Source: Takakia lepidozioides
Taxonomy: Eukaryota; Streptophyta; Takakiopsida; Takakiales; Takakiaceae
DNA: 64,000 nt
Assembly (NCBI GenBank): GCA_030704615.1
Contig: CM060732.1
Coordinates: 68,119,053 to 68,183,052, forward strand
Direction of reading: 5' to 3'
Every line of letters starts with the position of its first letter. Positions within the stretch are counted from its first letter, which is position 1. Position numbers and translations under genes: made by a program. Under the pieces are notes generated by a model that was given only the letters and a program-made list of their open reading frames with translations, ran no database searches and was not told the origin of the DNA. Positions 55,311 to 64,000 of this stretch are shown one piece after another.

Positions 55311-55617
55311 AACTACCTCGCTTCAGATATATATTGATATCAAATAACGCTCTTATGTTCAAGTGTAAATCTTTACATAGCAAAGATTTCACAACATACA
55401 TGAAGGGTGACATAACAAAAAGGAGGTATCACTTATCCAAGGTCAACTGTATGGTCTCTCTATACATTCATAAACATTAAATACACTCCAAATAGTTGCA
55501 AACCAAAACATATCAAATACTTTAAATAATCATTCTAATCTTAAACTATTACTCTAATATAGAAAAATGAAAGTTTTACCAACGACAATACAAAAGGGTG
55601 TGACATTCAACTTCACA
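55311..55617. other. AT-rich, nothing recognised
   Basis: No gene or repeat could be identified. Confidence 0.5.
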
Positions 55618-55815
55618 CGCACCAACAGTTAGTAGCTTAGTTGAATAGTGCACTGATTGCGACCCTGATGATTCTGGGCTCAAATCCTGCCCCCTTGATT
55701 GGTGGGGTATGTTCTTCTCCCCTTTCCCTTGGGCGGTGACCCATATGAAGCCTTCACGACGTTACTGTGAAAGAGGTTATTTTCTCCTCTCACTATAATG
55801 AAGGGGTCTAATTTG
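55618..55815 (+). mobile_element. tRNA-derived SINE
   Basis: A box TAGCTTAGTTG (55633-55643) and B box GGCTCAAATCC (55677-55687), 33 bases apart, followed by a non-tRNA body with GAAGCCTTCACGACG and GAGGTTATTTTCTCC. The body recurs at 1.2 kb (-) and 56.9 kb; the head recurs at 11.6 kb (-). It is the most complete copy in the window. Confidence 0.75.
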
Positions 55816-56106
55816 TGAGCTGTCACTCCCAGGCATTTCCCTTAAGAAAAAGAAGAGGAAAACACCATCTAATTCAACCAAGGGTTTCTCAAGGCGAAAC
55901 CCTAAACAGTATAGTCAAAAACCCTAAACTAATAGCAGCGGCATATGCCACAAACCTATGGAGTGGCGGATTTCACGATGAGAAACCCTTGGTGATATAG
56001 CTTGAATCAATTTTTTTTTATCCCAACTACCTTACATCCCATTATTTTTTCAAATTAAAAAAAAACCCAATTTTATTGTCATATAAGCTTAATTCTAGGT
56101 ATATAC

Positions 56107-57292
56107 CAGTGTTGGGAGGATACCCTTTTTCTGCCATTATACCCTGAGGGTAAAACCCAATAAGGGTATATGGATATACCCTACCCTGGAAATTCCAAAA
56201 TACCCTTACCCTACCCTTGTCAGGGGTAATTATTTTTGTTATACCCTTAATGGATTATACCCTGGGGTTTGAAATTTCGAAGGATACCCTTACCCTGAGG
56301 GTAAATATGTTCAATGGCCGGGTAATAGGGAAGGGTATAATAATTTGATTACTAGGGGTTTAGGTTTAGGTGTGGTATTTGCTAGTAGAGAGGGCAAACA
56401 CTAGCATTTTTTTTTTTTTTTTTTCCCCCTTCGTTGGTCTTCCTCTTCGCAGCTTGTGCTCCAAGACCGGTCCTTGCCACTCTCTCCTTGGAAAAAGCGT
56501 GTACTAGTGGCGGGGACCGCTCTCTCTTTCCTCGATACCCCGCCATTCTCTTATCTATGGTGCAAAACGACCTCATTATGATCAAATGTGTTGTTTTGTT
56601 ATTATATTTTAGGGCCATTAGAGGAGCATAAATGAGGGCTAAAATTTTGCTATTCGTAAGCCACATAAAAAATAAACCAAAAAAGAAAAGAAAAGGCATA
56701 TCCCGTTAATTTCCATATAACGGGGATGTTATATAGTTGAAATGCTTAGTCTTGGTTAGGCCCTCTTAGGCCCTCTGGCAATCCACCGAGGTTTTGGTTC
56801 TTAGTTAACTCTTGCTTCCCCCCCCAACTCCCTACCAGTGCTGGGTGTTCCCCATGTGATACGCCTTTATGGTCCCTTAGGAGGTTATTTTTTCCTCCCC
56901 TCTGTTCTCATTTTGCCACTCCAATAAAGTTTTTGTAGGGCCTCTGTCCCTTTTATCAAAAAAAAAAGAGAGCTTTATTTTAAGTATTTAATAAAATTCA
57001 CAAATAAAATTTAAAAAATTTATTTACCCTTTATAATTACCCTGGGATATCCTGAGGATATAAAAATGGTACCATTATCCTGCAATTACCCTTACCCTCA
57101 TGGTATATGTGGCACCCAATACCCTTACCCTGAAGGTAAATGTTTACCAAAAATTTATATATACCCTTACCCGGAGGGTAAATGTTTTCAAAAAATAGAT
57201 TATACCCTTACCCTGAGGATAAGTTTGACCCCCAAAATCATGTATACCCTTACCCTGAGGGTAGAAAAAATCAATATACCCTCCCAACACTG
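56107..57292. mobile_element. Non-autonomous hAT-type element rich in palindromic minisatellite
   Basis: 1,186 bp. Ends CAGTGTTGGGAGG...CTCCCAACACTG are inverted repeats, and a perfect 8-bp duplication GTATATAC flanks both sides (56099-56106, 57293-57300). Both subterminal regions are packed with variants of TACCCTTACCCTGAGGGTA (56130-56300 and 57040-57275), itself partly palindromic. The middle holds a poly-T run (56407-56424) and a SINE-like segment. No transposase frame. CAGTG ends plus 8-bp duplication place it with hAT. Confidence 0.93.
56760..56968 (+). mobile_element. SINE-like copy inside the hAT element
   Basis: Contains CTTTATGGTCCCTTAGGAGG, TTATTTTTTCC, CTCTGTTCTCATTTTGCC and GTAGGGCCTCTGTCCC and ends in a run of ten A. 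Body and 3' end match the 55.6-kb and 1.1-kb copies; the tRNA-like head is poorly kept. Confidence 0.6.
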
Positions 57293-57363
57293 GTATATAC
57301 TAGGGTAGCCTATGCCGTTGGCCAAGTGTCCAGTGTCAACTAATCCCAAGTGTAAGATTTTCT

Positions 57364-57860
57364 ATGTATCCCATTGCGTCTCCTATGTCGAGGCCCAAGT
57401 GCGACCTCCAGGGTAGCATGTGCCTTTGGCCTTGCATGCGTGAAGAATTGAAATCTAAGACCAAGTGCAATTGCCTATGTATCCAAGTCCTATGTCGAGG
57501 CCCAAATGCGATCTCTAGGGTAGCCTGTGCCTTTGGCCTTGCATGCGTGAAGAATTGAAATCTAAGACCAAGTGCAATTGCCTATGTATCCAAGTCCTAT
57601 GTCGAGGCCCAAGTGCGACCTCCAGGGTAGCATGTGCCTTTGGCCTTGCATGCGTGAAGAATTGAAATCTAAGACCAAGTGCAATTGCCTATGTATCCAA
57701 GTCCTATGTCGAGGCCCAAATGCGATCTCTAGGGTAGCCTGTGCCTTTGGCCTTGCATGTGTGAAGAATTGAAAGCTAAGACAAGTGTAATTGCCTATGT
57801 ATCCAAGTGCGTCTCCTATGTCGAGGCCCATCTAAGCCTAAGTGCAATCTCCAATTCATG
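57364..57860. repeat. 107-bp minisatellite with alternating variants
   Basis: The marker ATGTCGAGGCCC occurs at 57385, 57492, 57599, 57706 and 57818: three exact 107-base steps, then 112. Units 1 and 3 have AAGTGCGACCTCCAGGGTAG; units 2 and 4 have AAATGCGATCTCTAGGGTAG. The array is therefore built as a 214-bp dimer. Open frames through it repeat the same peptide and are not genes. Degraded units continue to ~57.96 kb. Confidence 0.92.
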
Positions 57861-58024
57861 TACCCAAGTGCATCTCCCATGTATTGGCCCAAGTGTCCAA
57901 TGTCATCGAAGCCCAAATACAATCTCCTATGTATCCAAGTACGTCTCCCATGTCAAGGCCCAAAATTTTTTTTTCCATGATTTTGTTGAGTAGTAACATT
58001 ATCTATTGATATATCTCTTGTCGA

Positions 58025-58235
58025 CACTCCAATCATTGTCCCAGGAAAGCCCACTTTGTTATTTTTCGTGAATTTCCAGTGACCGAAAGTATTTGAAATT
58101 CGACATCTCCCACACCGCAGGTCCAATGTCATCCAAGTCCAAGTGCAATCCCCTATGCATCCACAGACCCTGCAATTTGGGAGATCTCCACGTCATTGTT
58201 CCAACAAAGCCCACTATGCTATTTTTGCAACATTT
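58025..58235. repeat. Fourth copy of the 54-55 kb repeat
   Basis: AATCATTGTCCCAGGAAAGC through ACATCTCCCACACCGCAGG, followed by a second partial start (TCATTGTTCCAACAAAGCCC) at 58194. Confidence 0.75.
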
Positions 58236-59192
58236 TTCCTTTGAGGCTTCATATATTGATATTTATCCATTTTGCTATTTCCATTATCTTCCTTACTCAG
58301 GTCCTCGTTCCATGTACAACCCCACCTCTCCAATGACAATGGGTTTGACGGAGGCCCCATAGTTGACCCGACACCGCGCCGCCCCAAATAACCACCCGAT
58401 CTCCCAAGAGGAACCCCTTGCCATCACTTTGGGGTTGCTTTGATGAAGAGCAAAGCCATTTGCAAGGAAGTAGATTGATACAAGGGTCATCAAAAAAACA
58501 GTGGTGGGTGAAAGTCAAAAGATCGGCCTGTCTCTTGACTTCACACTTTTCATGCGGAGACCGAGATAGGGTTTGGGGATTTTCAGCTTTTAAGTTAGAA
58601 GAGCTTCAAAACCCGATCTTGACATCATCTTTTGGAAGTAGTGGCTCTCAAATGTGGTGTGCAGATTTTCTTATAATACACGTGGCTAGTTTGGGTTGGA
58701 TCCGTACATTTTCTGGATGATTTCTGGATACATGTAGGATGAAATCGGAATATAGAAGAGGATCAAATTGATACCATGAGGATGGTAAGAGAATAATGGG
58801 ATAGAATCGGAATGTTGGAAGAGGATCAAGTTGATAATAGGAGGATGGTAAGAGAAGAATGTGGTGGAGGTTTAGGTTGCGCTGCCCCTAACTTTGCTTC
58901 TCTGCACAATCCTGTTGCGGATTGTGGGGCATTGGAGATGATCCGGAGATTGTGCTACTGTTGATGAAGCCTGATCTAGTCTGCAGCTTGCAGTTTGAAA
59001 TCTTGCAGCTCTGTGCTTGCGATGCATATTGTTGCAGATTCCACATAGGGTTTCTCACACAGTACCTCTGTAGCAGGTGACGCTGAAGATACCAGGGTGA
59101 AGGAGATGACAAGCGATTGACTGGCAACAGGGTAGGGCGACTATAAGCGAACCCACCTGTGTGTTTTGGAGGAAGCGTTTGGAAAGCGCAGG
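58236..59192. other. Upstream region of the LWD-like gene
   Basis: GAGGATGGTAAGAGAA occurs at ~58779 and ~58842 within a short imperfect tandem duplication. Otherwise no gene is seen; probably includes the promoter and leader of the following gene. Confidence 0.5.
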
Positions 59193-60380
59193 ATGTCAAA
59201 CGAGAAAAAGATGGATTTGTATGCGCAGGAGCCACCAAAGCGCGCGGAAATTTACACTTACGAGGCACCCTGGCTCATCTATGGCATGAATTGGAGCGTC
59301 AGAAGGGACAGTAAATTTCGCCTTGGAATTGGCAGCTTCATCGAAGATTTCAAAAATAAGGTGAAGCCCATCTCTGTACGTGTAGTGTCCTAGGGTTTAA
59401 TTACAGCACAGAAACTTTTCCATCCGAACGTTGGCTACTTTGCTTGTACGATCACGATGCAGGGCCAGCCGTAGGGTCTTAACATTGGAGTTATGAAGCT
59501 TGGCCATATATTCACAGAGATGTGGGTGACGATGTGGTTACATGTGGTTCAGCCCCATAAATCTCGCACTGAACAACGATGAGTTTGTTCCGAGTGCTGA
59601 TACTGTATGCTTCTACCCTGATTTTGGAGGTAATTATACAGTCCTGAGGTGTAATACAGCTCTTAATTGAGATTGTGCATGCAGGTGGAGATTGTTCAAC
59701 TGGATGATGAGACAGGCAAGTTCATGGCCGATCCCAAGCTTTCGTTCGAGCACCCATATCCGACAACCAAACTCATGTTCATCCCCGACAAGGAGGGGCA
59801 AAAGCCTGACCTTATGGCAACCACAGGAGACTTCCTGCGCATCTGGCAAATTCATGAAGACAAAGTGGAGCTTAAAAGCTTACTCAACAACAATAAAAAC
59901 AGTGAATTTTGTGCTCCCTTGACTTCATTTGACTGGAACGAGTTGGAACCCAAAAGGTTGGGAACAAGCAGTATCGACACCACCTGTACCATATGGGACA
60001 TAGAGAGGGAGGTTGTCGACACACAATTGATCGCTCATGACAAAGAGGTGTATGACATTGCATGGGGAGGGGTGGGGGTTTTTGCATCAGTATCAGCTGA
60101 TGGTTCTGTTCGAGTATTTGATCTACGGGATAAGGAGCACTCAACCATTATCTATGAGAGTCCACAGCCGGACACCCCTCTTCTCCGCCTGGGCTGGAAC
60201 AAGCAAGATCCACGTTACATGGCTACAATTTTGATGGATTCAACGAAGGTGGTGGTTCTGGATATTCGATACCCCACTCTGCCAGTTGCTGAACTCCAGC
60301 GACACCAAGCATGTGTCAATTCGGTGGCATGGGCCCCACACAGCTCTTGTCATATTTGCACGGCTGGGGATGATTCACAG
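59193..60380 (+). CDS. LWD1/TTG1-family WD40 protein, first two exons
   Basis: Exon 1 59193-59360 (56 codons, ATG 59193, [12 protein letters not shown]) and exon 2 59685-60380 (232 codons), joined in phase 0 at [13 protein letters not shown]. The conserved text is [102 protein letters not shown] and [11 protein letters not shown]. It matches LIGHT-REGULATED WD proteins (clock and light signalling) better than TTG1 proper (MBW complexes). The product here is 288 residues; the family is ~340. The last exon (after DDSQ, with the final WD blade) is not found before the LINE at 61.3 kb, so it lies beyond the window or is lost. Confidence 0.92.
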
Positions 60381-61273
60381 GTATGTGGTGGCACCCTCCC
60401 ACATTGTGGAGGGAGAACAAGATGTGTGCAAATTAGAAAAGTAACAAAAAGAGAGCGACATAGGGGAGGGGCTGCGGTAGCCTTTTTGTGATGAACTTGA
60501 ATGTATAAATTGGACAGCAAGAATGTTGTCAGCAGACTGTGCTTGTGATAGATAGCCTCTCCCTCTCGGGTTCTCTCCTTTGTGTTTTACTGTGTACTGT
60601 TCTAGTTGGTTGTACTCATAGGTTTGGCTGTAGCCTGTTGTTGGATGGATTGTTCTTCAACTTGAAGGAGTTCATGAACTTTTCCTTTCGCTAGAGGGGG
60701 TTGCTGTAAGTGTATGTGGCTGTGAGGAAATCTAAGGCCGATCAGATTGTTGCCCGGGCTTTTTCGAGCTGTCAAGAGGTGGCATAGTGATGAAGCCATT
60801 ACTTGAAGGTAGTCTGAGCCAGCCAGGATTCTCTAAATCCTGGTCCATATCTTAAATTGTATAGGTTTTTAGTTGCAGTCTTGAGTGAGCAGGTTATGCC
60901 TTCTCCAAGTTGCAATGTAGTCTTTGACATAATGCCTAGGAATACTTGTCCATATTTACTGTCTGGAGGAAATCCACAAGTCTAGACGAGGTAAGCCCGT
61001 GGGAGGGTAAGGGGCCGATGATTAAAACCAATATTTGCTACTCTTGATGGCTATTTGCCAACTGATTACAAATATTACCACTAAGATCAATGAGGCCTTG
61101 TAATGTAACGGAATTGCTTAGTTGGAACTCCTACGAACAGTGGATGACACACGAATGAGGGTGAGAAATTGTGTCAATCGTACAATGAGGGACTGTGAAG
61201 AAGAGGTTAATGTGTAGCAGGGTCTAGCTGACTTGCTATCACCATGAGTACCAGCGTATACTCCTGTGTGGGT
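60381..61273. other. Likely intron of the LWD-like gene
   Basis: Begins with GTATGTGG, a good donor. I searched for the expected final WD blade (an Ile-Trp-Asp/Glu block) and did not see it. No other gene. Confidence 0.55.
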
Positions 61274-61285
61274 AGAGAGAGATTG

Positions 61286-61680
61286 TACTCATAAGACGTT
61301 GTTTGCCGTAGCCTTGTGGCCATTGACCATGTGGGTAGAGAGAGAGGGAGAGAGATAGAGTGTGTGTCTGTGTGTGTACTCATAAGATGTCGTTTGCCGG
61401 AGCCTTGTGGCCATAGACCCTGCGCCCAGTTTGAAAGAGAGACAGTACTCTTGAGATGTTGTTTGCCATAGCCTTGTGCCATAGACCTGTGTGAGAGAGA
61501 GATAATGTACTCTCAAGACGGTATTTATCGTAGCCTTGTGGCCATAGACCCTGCGCTTAGTTTGAGAGAGAGAATGTACGCCTAAGATGTTTGCCGTAGC
61601 CTTGTGGCCATAGAGAGAGAGAGAGAGAGAGATTGTACTCATAAGACGTTGTTTGCCGTAGCCTTGTGGCCATTGACCCC
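61286..61680 (-). repeat. Six tandem copies of the LINE 3' terminus
   Basis: The unit GTACTCATAAGACGTTGTTT followed by GCCGTAGCCTTGTGGCCAT (plus-strand reading) starts at about 61286, 61375, 61446, 61508, 61576 and 61636, separated by GA-rich spacers of 15-35 bases. Units differ from each other by several bases. Other LINE copies in the window have one or two. Confidence 0.9.
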
Positions 61681-64000
61681 GCGCCCAGTTTGAGCGGGAA
61701 CAAAAGGGACAGAACCTACCTCTGTCAGGGGCTGACGTTGGTAGTGTGACTTACCATCATATATAGAATTAATCCGGGTTTTCCAGATATCCTCTAGAAA
61801 TCCCTTCACACAAGCATCAATCTGCTGTGTGTGATTTGCCCAAAAACTAGGCCTCAGGAGGGCCTGGGCTTTTGGCTCAGCCTCGAGACTTTCAAAGTTG
61901 TTGAACAGGGGTACAGGCACAATTCCCTTGATAGAGTTGAAGAGAGCGGTCTCTTTGGTGAGAGAACCCCGGACAGTGTATCAGAAAGTGAATACTGCCT
62001 TCAGATTGCCCACAAAGCGGGCAATTGCACTCTCCCTTTCCTCTCTGCTTCTGTTTGCTGTTCGAAGGTAGGCTTCCTGCCCTGAGTTTAAATTTCAGTC
62101 TAGTGCCGAGAGTGGGTAGACCCTTGAGGTCATCCAAGATGTCCTCCCCCATGTCACTGACTGGAAACAAGTTCAGGGAAGTTTTCTGCCTAACTTCATT
62201 TTCATCAGACAATCTCATGGCAACAGACATGGCTGAGGACACTACAGACTCTAAGTCAGATTTATCCAGCAGGGTCAAGGCTTGCGGATCCAGGTCCAGG
62301 TCCTTGAGAATCTCTTCTACTCTCTTCTGCCCGGACTTAGCCTGTTTGACAGGGCGGTCCTGTTTCCAAGATATAGAGTCGATTAACTTAGGATATCTGG
62401 TGTTGGGCATATGTTGCAGCTGACCCCACCATCTGACCTTGAATTCATCTCGTCAGGAGCTTAAGGACGGAATGCCAAACTCACCCCGAACAGCCACATT
62501 GGCTGTTTTGGAGCATGCTGACATACACTCCTTAAGCACCCCCACTTGAATGGATTCTAGAGACTTAGCCTGGTTGGAGTTATCAACCCATATAGCAGAT
62601 CCGTACTCCAAGGCAGGTCTAATAACGCGACAAAGCATGGTTTTCTTAACCTCAGAGTTGACCCCTCTGCAGTGGAAAATTTAGTGAGCCCCAGAGCTTT
62701 GCCCTTGCCAGTTTGAACAACTTTCCGGATATGTGCATCCCAATTACAATTGGAGGAAAACTCAACGCCCAGGTAAGTGTAGGAAAGGAGGACCGGGATC
62801 TCTTGGCTACCCCACTGCCACTTAAGATCACTTCCTCCCTCTCCTCTGTCGTTGAATGCTACCACTGCACATTTGCTGACATTAGCCTCTAGCCCCCAAA
62901 GATCAAAGTATCTCTTCGTGTAATCAATCAACTCCTGGAGATTGGTTGGAGTCTCCCCTATGCCTGCGAAGTCATCCGCAAACATAAGGGCTGGTATGGT
63001 GGTATCACCCACCCTTAACCCAAATCCCTCACTTTCCACATCCTCGAGGAGTTGATTGAAAACATTGAAGAGCAGAGGGGAGAGAGTACATCCTTGAGCT
63101 ACACCTTGGTCTATGTCAAAGAAGTTGGACTTCTGTCCGTTAACAGTGACACAGCTTTTGGTGTGAGCATACAAGTTGTGGACAACTCTCCACATCTTTC
63201 CCTTGATCCCACAAGACCAGAGGTGGAACCATAGGCCATCTCTCCACACTGTGTCATAACCCTTTTTGACATCCAGGAAAAAAACATAAGTGGGTTTCCC
63301 TTCTTTTTTCCTTCCCTGGATAATCTGGCTTAGAGTGAAGATATGATCCACACAGCCCCTGTTTCGCCGAAAGCCAGTTTGGCCTTCGTGGAAACAACCT
63401 CTAGACTCCAGATCAACCTCGAGACGAGTACTTATAACTCTGCAGAATGTCTTGCCAACAGCATTGAGGAGCATGATGCCACGATAGTTCCCCGGTTCTT
63501 CTCTGTCACCCTTCTTGTATAGATTGACAATGACCCCCTGTCGCCAGCGAAAGGGGATCATTTCAGTCTTCCAGATAAGGTTAAAGAGGAGAACTAGGGC
63601 CTCTATCATGGGATCGCCACCGTGCTTGATAAGCTCGTTGACAATACCATCAGGTCCACCAGCTTTATATCCATTTAAATGTTCAATTGCTTCCACAATC
63701 TCAGAAGAACTAATGGGAGCATTATAAGCCATTGAAATATACTCTAGTTCATCAGGGCTGTTTTGAATCATAGGAACAGTTTTTCCAACTGTGTCCCTCC
63801 ATTCAGCAGAAGACCCCTCACTGTTAGACCTAGAAGTTCTGCCAAGGATACTGTAGTGAGTTTCAATGTCAACCGATGAAGTCACCACTGCACCTTTAGT
63901 AGTCTTCAGCGCTTGTACTTGCTGACCGTTTTTCGGCTTGTACAAACGTTGAAGGGCCAACCAGAATTTCTTGTCATTACCACCATGGTGGTTTGAGTTT
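61639..64000 (-). pseudogene. LINE reverse transcriptase and Cys/His C-terminus
   Basis: Frame open from the window edge to ~62665, with RT blocks FRWRQGVIVNLYKKGDREEP, GNYRGIMLLNAVGKTF, GQTGFRRNRGCVDHIFTLSQ, FFLDVKKGYDTVWRDGLW, GVAQGCTLSPLLFNVF and the catalytic ALMFADDFAGI. After ~62665 the frame shifts (VIRPALEYGSAIWVDNS), then stops and shifts again near 62430 and 61910. The end carries [25 protein letters not shown], a C-C-H-C cluster, and [16 protein letters not shown]. At least three breaks make this copy inactive, but sequence similarity to the 21.9-kb copy is high. Confidence 0.9.

Larger units (their letters stand above)
61274..64000 (-). mobile_element. LINE (non-L1 type), longest copy, runs off the window
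   Basis: Minus-strand element whose 3' end is at ~61.27 kb and whose 5' part lies beyond 64000. It encodes a reverse transcriptase and a C-terminal Cys/His segment and has a repeated, GA-rich 3' tail instead of poly-A. Truncated copies from the same family are at 21.9, 25.5, 29.6-30.5 and 31.5 kb. The clade is not certain: the tail and RT text are unlike plant L1. Confidence 0.9.

Noticed and set aside
55090-55480. Open frames over the ~200-bp repeat copies
   Set aside because: Frame lengths vary between copies and carry no conserved protein; explained by the repeat itself.
57364-57960. Regularly spaced repeats resembling a CRISPR array
   Set aside because: The whole 107-bp unit repeats, including the would-be spacers, and the context is nuclear plant DNA; it is a minisatellite.

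Overview
This is a nuclear plant DNA window, rich in transposable elements. The land-plant assignment rests on four things: GT-AG introns; plant-type genes (a GT34 xyloglucan xylosyltransferase, an LWD-type WD40 protein, a root-UVB-sensitive DUF647 protein, E-class PPR remnants); Ty1/copia and Ty3/gypsy elements with plant signatures; and a short interstitial run of the plant telomere unit TTTAGGG near 33.05 kb. An intact gene for the axonemal protein DRC3 (50.2-51.8 kb) implies swimming sperm, so I infer a bryophyte, lycophyte, fern, cycad or Ginkgo. The several PPR fragments and heavy repeat load fit a large-genome seedless plant best, but the species cannot be fixed from the sequence.

Layout. 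0-4 kb: short tandem duplications, a SINE-like tail and a deletion derivative of a copia element with intact target-site duplication. 4.7-6.0 kb (-): intronless xyloglucan xylosyltransferase. 8.2-11 kb (-): PPR fragment, then a multi-exon ceQORH-like oxidoreductase with a one-base frame break. 11-15.6 kb: SINE, PPR remnant (+), dead pogo/Tigger-type transposase (-). 17.3-22.9 kb (+): a copia-type LTR with a TATA box lies directly upstream of a complete nine-exon threonine aldolase gene. 24-26 kb: copia 3' end with LTR, then a truncated LINE. 27.1-32.3 kb (+): complete seven-exon DUF647/RUS gene with several LINE tails in its introns. 33.6-36.6 kb: a gypsy integrase whose PHD-finger tail is inverted, abutting a broken unknown gene. 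37.6-39.4 kb: an exon with a HicA-like domain, and a PPR pseudogene. 41-47 kb (-): L1-type LINE. 47.4-50.1 kb: gypsy pol remnant carrying a nested hAT MITE. 50.2-51.8 kb (-): DRC3. 52.9-58.2 kb: second pogo remnant, repeat family, SINEs, a 1,186-bp hAT-type element full of palindromic minisatellite, and a 107-bp minisatellite. 59.2-60.4 kb (+): first two exons of an LWD-like WD40 gene. 61.3-64.0 kb (-): a longer copy of the LINE whose truncated relatives sit in the threonine aldolase and RUS introns.

The host genes look like unrelated housekeeping or developmental genes (cell wall, amino-acid catabolism, plastid/light signalling, clock, sperm flagellum). They share no pathway. What connects the window is transposition: one non-LTR family has supplied at least seven copies, and at least six insertions keep recognisable target-site duplications or terminal inverted repeats.

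I found no CRISPR, operon or convincing tRNA/rRNA gene. No candidate for a wholly new system stands out. The most unusual structures are the hAT element with ordered palindromic repeats, the LINE with a six-fold repeated 3' tail, the gypsy integrase/PHD inversion, and the unrecognised Cys/His-rich gene at 35.2-36.6 kb.
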